This document shows positions 1-8,364 of a stretch of DNA of 53,166 nt, piece after piece. Positions within the stretch are counted from its first letter, which is position 1, and each line of letters begins with the position of its first letter. The stretch is taken from the NCBI RefSeq assembly GCF_017355265.1, contig NZ_JADIJQ010000018.1, positions 1 to 53,166 on the forward strand, read 5' to 3'. Source of the stretch: Tessaracoccus sp. SD287 (GTDB lineage Bacteria; Actinomycetota; Actinomycetes; Propionibacteriales; Propionibacteriaceae). The position numbers and the translations under genes were made by a program. The notes under the pieces were generated by a model. It had not been told where the DNA came from, ran no database searches, and saw only the letters and a program-made list of their open reading frames with translations.

Positions 1-243
1 AAGGTGGCCCGCTCGTCGGTCATTGCCCGCCCCAGCGAGCAGTTGGCGCAACTGGTCGAGAACTCACAGACCGTCGGGTGGACCGCACCTGAGCCGGCAC
101 CCGCGCCCGAGACCGAACCCGCGCCCCAGGAACCGGCGCCCCAGGAACCGGCGCCCCAGGAACCGGCACCCACACCCGAACCCCCCGAACCGGCCACGGA
201 CGTCGTCCGGGCTGAGGCAACACCTCAGGGAGAGGAGCAGTAG
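1..243 (+). CDS. C-terminal end of a BMC-domain shell protein with Pro-rich tail (partial)
   Basis: The frame is open from the first base to a TAG at 241-243, so this is the 3' end of a gene that starts outside the window. The first residues ([11 protein letters not shown]) match the last strand and helix of a BMC shell domain; compare [10 protein letters not shown] in the next gene. After about residue 25 it turns into a Pro/Glu/Ala-rich tail of about 55 residues containing a PAPQE unit encoded by a perfect 15-bp triplication. Position just before pduJ suggests a PduK- or PduJ/A-like hexamer subunit of the propanediol microcompartment. A disordered tail could face the lumen or cytosol and bind other components. 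The family call rests on only about 20 residues plus context, so the exact paralogue is unknown. Confidence 0.7.
   Translation, partial: KVARSSVIARPSEQLAQLVENSQTVGWTAPEPAPAPETEPAPQEPAPQEPAPQEPAPTPEPPEPATDVVRAEATPQGEEQ
121..165. repeat. Perfect 15-bp tandem triplication in shell-protein tail
   Basis: Three identical 15-base copies (gcgccccaggaaccg) at 121-135, 136-150 and 151-165, in frame, encoding the APQEP unit. A fourth degenerate copy follows. Such units readily change copy number and so change tail length. Confidence 0.9.
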
Positions 244-383
244 CCATCAGCAATACCGCCACCCGACGACCCCAGGCCGTCAGGAAACTGCCACAGACCC
301 CGGCACAGCCGGACCCGCAGCCACCGGCTGCACCCCTCGACGAGCAACCGGTCGTCGAGCCCGAACGAACGGAGAGAAAACGA

Positions 384-665
384 ATGAGCGAAGCACTGGG
401 TCTTGTCGAGACCAAGGGATACGTCGGCGCCGTCGAGGCCGCCGACGCCATGGTCAAGTCCGCCAACGTCACCCTGGTCGGCACCGAGAAGATTGGTGCG
501 GGCCTGGTCACCGTCATGGTGCGCGGTGACGTCGGGGCGGTCAAGGCTGCCGTCGATGCCGGCACCGTCGCCGCCCGCGCGGTCGGTGAGGTGGTCTCCA
601 CCCACGTCATCCCTCGTCCGCACGGCGACACCGAGAAGATGCTGCCCTCGGCGTCCAGGGAGTGA
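384..665 (+). CDS. pduJ: BMC hexameric shell protein PduJ/PduA
   Basis: A 93-residue single BMC-domain protein that forms hexameric tiles of the propanediol-utilisation microcompartment facet. Hallmarks are [20 protein letters not shown] at the N-terminus, the [10 protein letters not shown] segment, [17 protein letters not shown], and the C-terminal [14 protein letters not shown]. The length matches PduA/PduJ (about 91-94 aa); the two are hard to separate by eye. The ATG at 384 has an upstream GGAGAG Shine-Dalgarno. The same frame is open back to 216 with a second strong Shine-Dalgarno (GAGAGGAG, 230-237), but only an ATC codon at 246 sits at the right distance. A longer isoform is therefore possible (see findings). 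It is followed by pduL after 3 bases. Confidence 0.95.
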   Translation: MSEALGLVETKGYVGAVEAADAMVKSANVTLVGTEKIGAGLVTVMVRGDVGAVKAAVDAGTVAARAVGEVVSTHVIPRPHGDTEKMLPSASRE

Positions 666-668
666 CCC

Positions 669-1319
669 ATGACCGTGGACGACAAGCAACTCATCACGCA
701 CATCACCCGGCTGGTGGTGGCCGCACTGGTTCAGCACACCGACCCGCACCGCGTGGTGCTCGGTGTTTCGAACCGGCACGTCCACCTCAGTCCCGGTGAC
801 TACCGCACGCTCTTCGGCAGCGGCGAACCCACCGTCAAGGCCTGGGTGGTCCAGCACGGGGAGTTCGCCGCGGAGCAGACGGTCACCATTCAGGGTCCCC
901 GCGGGACCATGGAACGGGTGCGCGTGATGGGTCCTTGTCGGCCGCGGTCCCAGGTCGAGCTCAGCCAGTCCGACTGCCGGACGCTGGGCATCGACGCCCC
1001 GGTGCGCCAGTCAGGGCACCTGGACGACGCCGCGCCGATCACCATCATCGGGCCGGCCGGACGCGTTGACCTGCCGCACGCAGCCATCGTTGCTGCCCGC
1101 CACATCCACCTCGGCCCCGATGATGCCCGACGCCTCGGCGTCCAGGACCAGGACCTGGTCCGGGTGCGCATCGACGGGGACCGGGGTGGCACCCTGGACC
1201 ACGTCATCTGCCGGGTCAAGGACAGTTACACCGCCGAGGTCCACCTGGACACCGACGAGGCCAATGGGGTGGGCGGACGCACCGGCGACCGGGTGCTGAT
1301 CATCACGCCGGAGGCCTGA
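669..1319 (+). CDS. pduL: Phosphate propanoyltransferase PduL
   Basis: PduL converts propanoyl-CoA plus phosphate to propanoyl-phosphate inside or at the microcompartment, recycling CoA for PduP and allowing ATP formation by a kinase. The 216-residue protein has the family length and duplicated barrel. The zinc-binding motif NRHVHL is at residues 35-40, the RVMGPCRPRSQVELS block lies near 76-90, and the second metal-binding segment AARHIHL lies near 141-147. It lies between pduJ and the pduM-like gene, the usual pdu order (J-K-L-M-N-O-P). It is unrelated to the Pta family. The start ATG follows the pduJ stop by 3 bases, so translation is probably coupled. Confidence 0.95.
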   Translation: MTVDDKQLITHITRLVVAALVQHTDPHRVVLGVSNRHVHLSPGDYRTLFGSGEPTVKAWVVQHGEFAAEQTVTIQGPRGTMERVRVMGPCRPRSQVELSQSDCRTLGIDAPVRQSGHLDDAAPITIIGPAGRVDLPHAAIVAARHIHLGPDDARRLGVQDQDLVRVRIDGDRGGTLDHVICRVKDSYTAEVHLDTDEANGVGGRTGDRVLIITPEA

Positions 1320-1321
1320 TC

Positions 1322-2119
1322 ATGAGCACCCGTGACGCCGTCGTCGGCACCGCTGGGGGTCTGGATCTCGGGGCTCTCAAGGACCTGGTGCGCCGCACCA
1401 TCCTGGAGATCCTGGCCAAGGAACCCGGCATCGCCCTGGCTGACAAGCCGCCCGGACGCCGGGCGCTGGTCCTGTTCACCGGGGCATGGCTCGGCTTCGA
1501 CGAGTCGATCCGCCAACTCGAACGCCTGCGTGACGGCGGCCTGCACCTCGACATCGTCCAGACCGAGAGCTCCCGGCTGCACCTGGACCAGACCAAGATC
1601 CTGGGACTCGGCCCCGAGGTCACCAGCAACCTGGTCAGCACCCATCCGATGCTGATCGTGCCGACCCTGACGGTGAACTGCGCCGCGAAGGTCGCCCACG
1701 GCATGGCCGACAATCTGGCCACCAACGTCATCCACGAATTCATCCTGCTGAACCGGCCCATCGTCGCGGTGCGCACCGCTGCCTGCCCCGACGACCCGGA
1801 GAAGAAGGAGTGGTTCCCCGCCATTCCGCCCGCCTTCGCGCACGTCCTGCGCGAGAACCTGGTCGCACTGCAACAGTTCGGGGTGCGACTGACCAGCGTC
1901 GACGGCCTGGCCGACGGCGTGCTGGACGCCTGGCGGAGCCTCGAAGGACGCCCCCAGGACGTGCCCACCGAGACGCTGCCCGACCTGGTCAGCTTCGAAC
2001 TGCTGCGCACCGTGCCCGACGGCACCGTCCTGAGGGTCACGCCCAGGGCGCTGGTCACAGCGCTCGCCAAGGACGAGGCCGCCGCCCGCGGCATCCGCAT
2101 CCAACGACAGGAGAGTTGA
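1322..2119 (+). CDS. pduM: PduM-like microcompartment protein with enlarged flavoprotein-like core
   Basis: This gene occupies the pduM slot between pduL and pduN. The C-terminus (ALVTALAKDEAAARGIRI) closely resembles the end of enteric PduM, and the N-terminal helix (DLGALKDLVRRTILEIL) also fits PduM. The protein is 265 residues, against about 163 for Salmonella PduM as I recall it. The extra middle (about residues 45-185) resembles an HFCD/flavoprotein fold: LVLFTGAWLGF near the start, LTVNCAAKVAHGMADNLAT near 120-140, then RPIVAVRTAACPD. PduM is needed for normal compartment assembly in enteric bacteria; its biochemical role is unsettled. Flavin binding here is inference from motif likeness. 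ATG lies 2 bases after the pduL stop. Confidence 0.75.
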   Translation: MSTRDAVVGTAGGLDLGALKDLVRRTILEILAKEPGIALADKPPGRRALVLFTGAWLGFDESIRQLERLRDGGLHLDIVQTESSRLHLDQTKILGLGPEVTSNLVSTHPMLIVPTLTVNCAAKVAHGMADNLATNVIHEFILLNRPIVAVRTAACPDDPEKKEWFPAIPPAFAHVLRENLVALQQFGVRLTSVDGLADGVLDAWRSLEGRPQDVPTETLPDLVSFELLRTVPDGTVLRVTPRALVTALAKDEAAARGIRIQRQES

Positions 2120-2120
2120 G

Positions 2121-2396
2121 ATGTACCTCGCACACGTCATCGGCACCGTCGTCTCGACGAGCAAGGACCCCGGCCTGGTCGGCTACAAACTGCTCGTCGT
2201 CCAGCGCATTGACGCCGACAACCAGCCCGCGGGTGCCCCCGAGGTCGCCGTGGACACGGTTGGCGCCGGCAACGGCGAGACCGTCATCATTGCCAACGGC
2301 AGTTCGGCCCGGCAGGCCATTGGCGGCAAGGCCGCGCCGGTGGATGCCACCATCGTCGGCATCGTCGACACCGTCGAGATCGATCGGGGCCGATGA
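2121..2396 (+). CDS. pduN: BMC pentameric vertex protein PduN (EutN/CcmL family)
   Basis: A 91-residue EutN/CcmL-type protein that forms the pentamers capping the vertices of the microcompartment. Recognisable family features are the N-terminal AHVIGTVVSTSKDPGLVGYKL, the central VDTVGAGNGETVIIANGSSAR, and the C-terminal PVDATIVGIVDTVEI. Length is typical (about 85-100 aa). Its stop TGA overlaps the pduO ATG (ATGATG), which points to translational coupling. It starts 1 base after the pduM-like stop. Confidence 0.95.
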   Translation: MYLAHVIGTVVSTSKDPGLVGYKLLVVQRIDADNQPAGAPEVAVDTVGAGNGETVIIANGSSARQAIGGKAAPVDATIVGIVDTVEIDRGR

Positions 2397-3427
2397 TGGC
2401 GGCCGTCTACACCCGCACCGGCGACAAGGGTGACACCGGTCTGTTCGGTGGCTCCCGGGTGACCAAGCAGTCGGCCCGGGTCGAGGCCTACGGCACCGTC
2501 GACGAGGCCAACACCGTCCTGGGGCTGGCCAAGTCGCGCCTCGACGACGAGGCGCTGGTCGCCGAGATCCAGCACATCCAGCAGCGGATGTTCACCCTGG
2601 GTGCCGAACTTGCCAGCGACGAGGCCGGTGCCGCCCAACTGGGCAACCTGGTGGGGGCCGCCGACGTCGAGGCCCTCGAAGCATTGATCGACCGGTGCCT
2701 GGCCGAGACCGGACCGCCGCGGCACTTCGTCGTCCCGGGCCGCGACGAGGTCTCCGGCAGCTTCCACGTCGCCCGCACCGTGGTGCGGCGCGCCGAGCGG
2801 CGGGTGCTGACCGCCGCCGAGACCACCGCCATCCGCGGCGAGGTGGTGATGTTCCTGAATCGCCTGTCCGACGCCATCTATGCCATCTCGCGGGTCGTCG
2901 AGGAACGACACACCCGGGCCCAGGTCGAGGCCGTGGTGCGTCGGGTGGTGGCCGGGGTACTGGACGCCGACGGCGGCGGCCCGGCCGACGCAGCCCGGCG
3001 ACCGGATGGCCTGCCCCGGCTGGACCTGGCCATGGCCACCACCCTGGCCACGGCGGCCCAGGCGAAGGCCACCGACCTCGGGGTGCCGATCGTCGTCAGC
3101 GTCGTGGATGCTGCCGGCAACCCGATGCTGGTGCACCGCATGGACGGGTCGCTGCTGGCCAGCATCGCCCTGGCCGGTGACAAGGCCTGGTCCTCGGCCG
3201 CCTTCAGGGCACCCACCCACCAGTTGACCGATCGGGCCAAGCAGAGCGGCGACCTGTACGGGCTGCAGGGGTCGAGTTCGGGCCGCATCTGTGTCTTCGG
3301 AGGCGGCTACCCCGTCTTCGTGGACGGAACCATTGCCGGGGGCATCGGAGTCTCCGGCGGAACAGTCGAAGAGGACATGGTCATCGCCGACCACGCCCTG
3401 ACCATCGCCTCAAGGAGTGGACAATGA
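2393..3427 (+). CDS. pduO: Two-domain cob(I)alamin adenosyltransferase PduO
   Basis: PduO makes adenosylcobalamin from cob(I)alamin and ATP for the B12-dependent diol dehydratase. The N-terminal ~190 residues are the PduO-type adenosyltransferase domain: TRTGDKGDTGLFGGSRV near residues 7-23, VEAYGTVDEANTVLG near 30-44, and the VARTVVRRAERR and FLNRLSDAIY helices. The C-terminal ~140 residues (from about LDLAMATTLATAA) form a GlcG/HbpS domain, which binds heme and corrinoid in related proteins, with VVSVVDAAGNPM and GGIGVSGGTVEEDMVIA. At 344 residues it is the full-length two-domain form. The start overlaps the pduN stop; a second ATG at 2396 is equally possible. Confidence 0.95.
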   Translation: MMAAVYTRTGDKGDTGLFGGSRVTKQSARVEAYGTVDEANTVLGLAKSRLDDEALVAEIQHIQQRMFTLGAELASDEAGAAQLGNLVGAADVEALEALIDRCLAETGPPRHFVVPGRDEVSGSFHVARTVVRRAERRVLTAAETTAIRGEVVMFLNRLSDAIYAISRVVEERHTRAQVEAVVRRVVAGVLDADGGGPADAARRPDGLPRLDLAMATTLATAAQAKATDLGVPIVVSVVDAAGNPMLVHRMDGSLLASIALAGDKAWSSAAFRAPTHQLTDRAKQSGDLYGLQGSSSGRICVFGGGYPVFVDGTIAGGIGVSGGTVEEDMVIADHALTIASRSGQ

Positions 3428-4857
3428 ACGCAGTCGATAGCGCCAGCCGGGACATGATCGCCCGCGTCGTCGCCGAGGTGGTGCGCGAACTGTCGCAGCG
3501 CTCCCCGAGCGCCACCACCACCGGCACCACCAGTGGCGTCGGCCAGTGGGGGGTCTTTGAGACCATGGACGAGGCCGTCACCGCTGCCGCCCGCGGGCAG
3601 CGGGAGTACATGGAGCGTTCCATGGCCGACCGTCGCCGCTACATCGACGTGATCAAGGCCGTCGCCACCGTGCCCGAGAACCTCGAGTACATGGCGCGGG
3701 AGACCGTCGAGCAGACGGGCATGGGTCGGGTCGACGACAAGATCGCCAAGAACCGCATCGCCGCCCTCGGCACCCCCGGCGTCGAGGACCTGGTCACCAC
3801 CGCCTGGTCGGGGGACGACGGCCTGACCACCGTCGAGTACTCGCCCTTCGGGGTGATCGGCGCGATCACGCCGACCACCAACCCCACCGAGACGGTGATC
3901 TGCAACTCCATCGGCATGCTCGCCGCCGGCAACTCGGTGGTCTTCAGCCCGCACCCGCGGGCCACCAAGGTCACCCTGTGGCTGATCCAGGAACTCAACA
4001 AGGGTCTCGCCGAGGCCGGGGCCCCGGCCAACCTGATCGTGACCGTCCGGGAACCGTCGATCGAGAACACCAACGCGATGATGGCCCACAAGCAGGTCAG
4101 GATGTTGGTGGCCACCGGTGGTCCCGGAATCGTCAAGACTGTGCTGCAGTCAGGCAAGAAGGCCATTGGCGCCGGGGCCGGCAACCCGCCCGTGCTGGTC
4201 GACGCCACCGCGGACATCCCCAAGGCTGCCCGCGACATCGTCGCCGGCGCCAGCTTCGACAACAACCTGCCCTGCACCGCCGAGAAGGAGATCATCGCCG
4301 TCGACGCCATCGCCGACCTGTTGCGCTTCGAACTGGTCAAGGCCGGTGCCCATGAGATCACCGACCCCGGTGAACTGCAGCGGCTGGAGGAGCTGTTGAT
4401 GAGTGAGGGTCGTCCCCGCACCGAGTGGATCGGCAAGGACGCCACCCTCATCCTGGAGGCGATCGGCATCACCCCCCAGCCGGGGACCCGCCTGGTCGTC
4501 GCCGAGGTCGACCGCGACCATCCCTTCGTCCAGCACGAGTTGATGATGCCGGTGATCGGGCTGGTCCGGGTGCCCGACGTGGATGCCGGCATCGCGTTCG
4601 CGATCGAGATCGAGAAGGGCCTGCGGCACACGGCCATCATGCACTCGCGCGACGTGACGAAACTGACCACGATGGGCCGGTTGATCCAAACCACCCTGTT
4701 CGTGAAGAACGGCCCCTCCTACGCCGGACTGGGCATCGGCGGTGAGGGCTTCACGACCTTCACCATCGCCGGACCGACCGGTGAGGGGCTGACCTCGGCC
4801 CGCAGTTTTGCCCGCAGCCGCCGCTGCGTGATGGTGGGTGAGCTGAACGTGCGCTGA
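3424..4857 (+). CDS. pduP: CoA-acylating propionaldehyde dehydrogenase PduP
   Basis: PduP oxidises propionaldehyde to propanoyl-CoA with NAD+ and CoA inside the microcompartment. The 477-residue protein has an ALDH fold. The catalytic cysteine is C284 in FDNNLPCTAEKEI; the nucleotide-binding region includes SPFGVIGAITPTTNPTET (140-157) and VATGGPGIVKT (229-239). The first ~27 residues form a predicted amphipathic helix (SRDMIARVVAEVVRELSQ) separated by a Ser/Thr/Gly linker, the usual encapsulation peptide. ATGA overlap with pduO. It is the last pdu gene on this strand here: no pduQ, pduS or pduW follows before hrpB. Confidence 0.97.
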   Translation: MNAVDSASRDMIARVVAEVVRELSQRSPSATTTGTTSGVGQWGVFETMDEAVTAAARGQREYMERSMADRRRYIDVIKAVATVPENLEYMARETVEQTGMGRVDDKIAKNRIAALGTPGVEDLVTTAWSGDDGLTTVEYSPFGVIGAITPTTNPTETVICNSIGMLAAGNSVVFSPHPRATKVTLWLIQELNKGLAEAGAPANLIVTVREPSIENTNAMMAHKQVRMLVATGGPGIVKTVLQSGKKAIGAGAGNPPVLVDATADIPKAARDIVAGASFDNNLPCTAEKEIIAVDAIADLLRFELVKAGAHEITDPGELQRLEELLMSEGRPRTEWIGKDATLILEAIGITPQPGTRLVVAEVDRDHPFVQHELMMPVIGLVRVPDVDAGIAFAIEIEKGLRHTAIMHSRDVTKLTTMGRLIQTTLFVKNGPSYAGLGIGGEGFTTFTIAGPTGEGLTSARSFARSRRCVMVGELNVR

Positions 4858-4871
4858 GGCCAGCAGACTGC

Positions 4872-4995
4872 TCAGCCGGCGATGGCCCGTCGGATCAGGT
4901 CGCTGACCTGCTGTTCGACCGCGTCGTTCCAGGTGGTCAGGGCGTAGGCGCTGGGCCAGATGTCGCCGTCGTCGAGCTGGGCGGCCGGTTCAGCG
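4872..4995 (-). pseudogene. C-terminal remnant of a DUF1801-like protein
   Basis: On the minus strand a short frame ends at 4872 and encodes AAQLDDGDIWPSAYALTTW followed by an amphipathic Val/Leu/Arg helix. From memory this matches the last ~35 residues of actinobacterial DUF1801-type proteins (LDDG.MWPTAFAL...). The frame runs into a stop at 5031 and overlaps the end of hrpB, with no start codon or upstream domain. I read it as the stump of a deleted gene between pduP and hrpB. Family assignment is from recall and needs a search. Confidence 0.5.
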
Positions 4996-7446
4996 CCCCG
5001 ATCGGGTGGTGCCGCGACGCGGGGGAGCAGTCAGCGGGTCCTCGGGCCAGGGGTGACGGATGTAGCGGCCCCGATTCTCGGCGCGGACCCCCGGGTAGGC
5101 GTTGCGCCAGAACGAGGCCAGGTCGTCGGTGACCGCCAGGGGACGCTGCGCCGGTGACAGCAGGTGCATCAGCACGCTGACGCGGCCACCCACCAGCCGG
5201 GGGGTCTGCACCAGGCCGAAGCACTCCTGCAGCTTGACGGCCAGCACCACCCGACTCGAGGGGTCCTCGGGGTAGTCGAGACGGATCCTCGAGCCGGTGG
5301 GCACCTCGAGGCGTTCGGGGACCAGCTCGTCCAGTTCGGCGGCGGCGGGCCAGGGCAGCAGCCTCCGCAGGGCGCTGACCAGGTCGAGGTTGCTGGACGG
5401 GCGTCCGCGGGCGAGCTGGTCCAGTTCGGGGCCGAGCCATTCGTCGGCACGCCCGGCCAGGCTCTGCTCGTCCATGGCGGGCCACGGATCACCCAGCTCG
5501 TGGTGCAGCAGCGCGAGTCGCCGACGCAAGGACTCGGCCCGGTCGGACCAGCCCACCACTTCGGCCAGGCCGCGTTCACGCAGCGCCGCCCGGACGGCCT
5601 CGCGACCCTGGTCCTGGGTCGGCGCGACCGGGGTGGAGGACAGTTCGATGGCTCCCAGCCGGACGACCCGGCGGGCTGTGACCCGGCCCTTGGACCAGGT
5701 CGCCTCGGTGCGCTCCACCAGCAGCGACGCCGCCGCCGCGCGGGCGGCCTCGGCAGACAGCGGTGCCGCCGAACGCACCAGCGCCCGGTCACCGACCCGG
5801 CCCATCTCGGCGACCGCGAGCCACTCCTGCCCAGCCAGGCGCGAGTCGCGGGGCAGCTCAACGCCGGTGCCCCCGGTCAGCAGGTACTCACGTGAGCCGC
5901 GACGCCGGGCGATCCGGTCGGGGTAGGCGGTGGCCACGACCGCCGCCACCAGCGCGTCGTCGTCCAGACCGGCCGGACGGGCCGCCGCAGGGATCAGCCG
6001 GGTGAGCCGCTGGGCCTCCTGGCGCCAGCGACCACCCGGTGCCCGCCACAGCGCCACCAGGTCACCTTGCGGTGCCCGATCGTCGCCGGCCAGCATCGCC
6101 ACCACCTGCGCTGCCTCTCGGGACCCGAGCCGTGGGGCGCACTCCACCAGGGCACGTCCCAGGCGGGGCTCGGTCGGCATCCGCGCCAGTCGGCGGCCCA
6201 GCGGGGTCGGACGACCCGACCCGTCCAGCGCCCCCAGGCTGCGCAGGGTCCGGGTCGCTGCTGCCAGCGCGAGCGGCGCCGGGGCGTCGGGCAGGGCCAG
6301 CCCCGCACCGCCCGGAGCGCCCCAGACGGCCAGGTCCAGGGCGGTCTGGGTGAGGTCGGCGGTGAGGATCTCGGGCGTCTGGAACCCACGCATGCCGGGC
6401 CAGTCCGACTGCGGGAAGCAGCGCACCACCAGTCCGGGCCCGAGCCGCGCCGCGCGTCCGGCCCGCTGATCGGCCGAGGAGCGGGCCTCGCTGACGGTCA
6501 CCAGACCCGTCATTCCGCGACCGGAATCCAGCCGGGGTTCGCGGGAGAGTCCGGAGTCCACCACCGCCCGCACCCCGGCCACGGTCAGTGAGGACTCGGC
6601 GATCGAGGTGGCCACGATGATCCGGGGGCCGTCGTCGGAGCGCAGGACGCGGTCCTGGGCGCGGGGGTCCAGGGACCCGTGCAGCGCCTGGGCGTCGACC
6701 CCACCAGCCAGCAGCCGCGCGACGACCTGGTCGCACTCGCGGGCACCCGGAGCGAAGACCAGCACGTTCGAACGCTGCTCGGACAGGGCCGCCACCGCCT
6801 CAGCAGCCAGATGGTCCAGGAATGCCGGGGTCACCCCCCGGGCGTCCAGGCGCTGCGGGCCCGGTGACCAGCGGACGGTCATCGGGTACAGGTCGGCCTC
6901 GACGGCCACGACCCGGCACCCGCCCAACAGTCCGGCCCAGCGCTGCGCGTCGAGGGTGGCCGACATGACGACCAGCCTCAGCTCGGGGCGCAGCTCGCGC
7001 AGTTCGGCGACCATGGCGAAGGCCAGGTCGGTGTCGATGGCCCGCTCGTGCACCTCGTCGAGGACGACGGCGCCGATGCCGTCCAGGGCGGGGTCGCCGA
7101 GGAGGCGGCGCAGCAGCACCCCGGCCGTGCAGAACTCGACCCGGGTGAGCGATGAGGTCTGCTGGTCGCCGCGCACCACGTAGCCGACCTCGGTGCCCAG
7201 GCTCGTCCCCGACAGGCTGGCCAGCCGGTGTGCCGCCGCCCGGGCCGCGACCCGGCGGGGCTGGGTCACCACGACCCGGCCGGGGCCGCCGAGGTTGGCG
7301 ACCGCCGGTGGCACCAGGGTCGTCTTGCCCGTGCCGGGCGGCGCCTGCACCACGCACACCCCGTCGGCCTCGAGGGCTGCCGCCAGGTCGGCCAGGGCTG
7401 CCGCGACGGGCAGGCCGTCCCCGATCAGGTCCAGGTCGAAATGCAT
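4990..7446 (-). CDS. hrpB: ATP-dependent DEAH-box helicase HrpB
   Basis: A DEAH/RHA-type RNA helicase of about 818 residues, close to the usual HrpB length (about 810-825). Motif I is APPGTGKTTLVPP at about residues 35-47, the DEVH box is VVLDEVHERAIDTDLA, motif III is VMSATLDA, and motif VI is SADQRAGRAARLGPG. The C-terminal half carries the HrpB-specific domain, ending near RHPWPEDPL. In-frame codons extend upstream, but homology to HrpB starts at the ATG at 7446 (MHFDLDLIGDGLPV), so I chose that start. HrpB is not essential in characterised bacteria and its substrate RNA is not well defined. It is divergent from nadE with 63 bases between the starts. Confidence 0.93.
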   Translation of the reverse strand: MHFDLDLIGDGLPVAAALADLAAALEADGVCVVQAPPGTGKTTLVPPAVANLGGPGRVVVTQPRRVAARAAAHRLASLSGTSLGTEVGYVVRGDQQTSSLTRVEFCTAGVLLRRLLGDPALDGIGAVVLDEVHERAIDTDLAFAMVAELRELRPELRLVVMSATLDAQRWAGLLGGCRVVAVEADLYPMTVRWSPGPQRLDARGVTPAFLDHLAAEAVAALSEQRSNVLVFAPGARECDQVVARLLAGGVDAQALHGSLDPRAQDRVLRSDDGPRIIVATSIAESSLTVAGVRAVVDSGLSREPRLDSGRGMTGLVTVSEARSSADQRAGRAARLGPGLVVRCFPQSDWPGMRGFQTPEILTADLTQTALDLAVWGAPGGAGLALPDAPAPLALAAATRTLRSLGALDGSGRPTPLGRRLARMPTEPRLGRALVECAPRLGSREAAQVVAMLAGDDRAPQGDLVALWRAPGGRWRQEAQRLTRLIPAAARPAGLDDDALVAAVVATAYPDRIARRRGSREYLLTGGTGVELPRDSRLAGQEWLAVAEMGRVGDRALVRSAAPLSAEAARAAAASLLVERTEATWSKGRVTARRVVRLGAIELSSTPVAPTQDQGREAVRAALRERGLAEVVGWSDRAESLRRRLALLHHELGDPWPAMDEQSLAGRADEWLGPELDQLARGRPSSNLDLVSALRRLLPWPAAAELDELVPERLEVPTGSRIRLDYPEDPSSRVVLAVKLQECFGLVQTPRLVGGRVSVLMHLLSPAQRPLAVTDDLASFWRNAYPGVRAENRGRYIRHPWPEDPLTAPPRRGTTRSGR

Positions 7447-7496
7447 GCGCCCAGTCTGGCGCAGCCCGCCGACCGGCGGGCGCCATGCCCCGTCGC

Positions 7497-7502
7497 TAGG
7501 GT
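7497..7502 (+). promoter_or_regulatory. -10 box of leaderless nadE promoter
   Basis: TAGGGT lies 7 bases upstream of the nadE ATG (7510) and no Shine-Dalgarno is visible. This spacing would place transcription start at or next to the A of the start codon, the layout of actinobacterial leaderless mRNAs. Confidence 0.6.
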
Positions 7503-7509
7503 GGGGCGC

Positions 7510-8364
7510 ATGCGTGAACTGCAGCGAGTGATCATCGATGACCTGGGCGTGGCACCCGTGATCGACCCGGCCATTGAGGTGGAGCGGCGGGTCCAGTTCC
7601 TGGTCGACTACCTGCGCGCCAGCCACACCGCGGGGTACGTGCTGGGCATCTCCGGCGGCATCGACTCGACCCTGGCCGGACGCCTGGCCCAGCTGGCCGT
7701 CGACCGGCTCCGCGATCAGGGCGAGGACGTCAACTTCGTGGCCGTCCGGCTGCCCCACGGCGTCCAGGCCGACGAGGCCGACGCGGCAGCCGCCATGGAC
7801 TGGGTCGCTGCGCGCACCGAGGTCACCATGGACATCAAGCCCGCCACCGACGGTCTGGAGTCCGCCTTCGAGGACGGCACCAGAGCGCAGATCAGTGACT
7901 TCAACAGGGGCAACGTCAAGGCACGGATGCGGATGGTGGCCCAGTACGCGATCGCCGGCCAGGGCAACCTGCTGGTCATCGGTACCGACCACGGCGCCGA
8001 GTCGGTGACCGGGTTCTTCACCAAGTTCGGGGACGGGGGCGCTGACATCCTGCCGCTGTACGGGCTGAACAAGCGCCAGAACCGCCAGCTGCTGCAGCAC
8101 CTGGACGCCCCGCAGCGGCTGTGGTCCAAGGTGCCGACCGCCGACCTGCTGGACGGCATGCCGCTGCGCACCGACGAGGACGAACTGGGCATCAGCTATG
8201 ACCACATCGACGACTACCTCGAGGGACGCGCGGTGCCCGTCGCGGTCGCCGAGATCATTGAGCAGAAGTACCTGCGCAGCCGCCACAAGCGGACCACGCC
8301 GGTCGCGATCGACGACGACTGGTGGCGCAGCGACGCGGGCGAGGTCCTGCGTCGATTCGCCTGA
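7510..8364 (+). CDS. nadE: Ammonia-dependent NAD+ synthetase NadE
   Basis: NadE amidates deamido-NAD+ with ammonia and ATP in the last step of NAD synthesis. The 284-residue length and lack of a glutaminase domain place it in the short NH3-dependent class (E. coli NadE, 275 aa). The PP-loop SGGIDST is at residues 48-54, followed by LAGRLAQLAVDRLR; also diagnostic are VRLPHGVQADEADA, FNRGNVKARMRM, IGTDHGAES and GFFTKFGDGGADILPL. The start at 7510 matches the family N-terminus (ELQRVIIDDLGVAP). The stop codon lies in the first unit of a 19-bp tandem repeat. Confidence 0.97.
   Translation: MRELQRVIIDDLGVAPVIDPAIEVERRVQFLVDYLRASHTAGYVLGISGGIDSTLAGRLAQLAVDRLRDQGEDVNFVAVRLPHGVQADEADAAAAMDWVAARTEVTMDIKPATDGLESAFEDGTRAQISDFNRGNVKARMRMVAQYAIAGQGNLLVIGTDHGAESVTGFFTKFGDGGADILPLYGLNKRQNRQLLQHLDAPQRLWSKVPTADLLDGMPLRTDEDELGISYDHIDDYLEGRAVPVAVAEIIEQKYLRSRHKRTTPVAIDDDWWRSDAGEVLRRFA

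Noticed and set aside
7228..7509. N-terminal extension of NadE from the longer open frame
   Set aside because: It is antisense to hrpB, has shadow-like composition, and NadE homology begins at the ATG at 7510.
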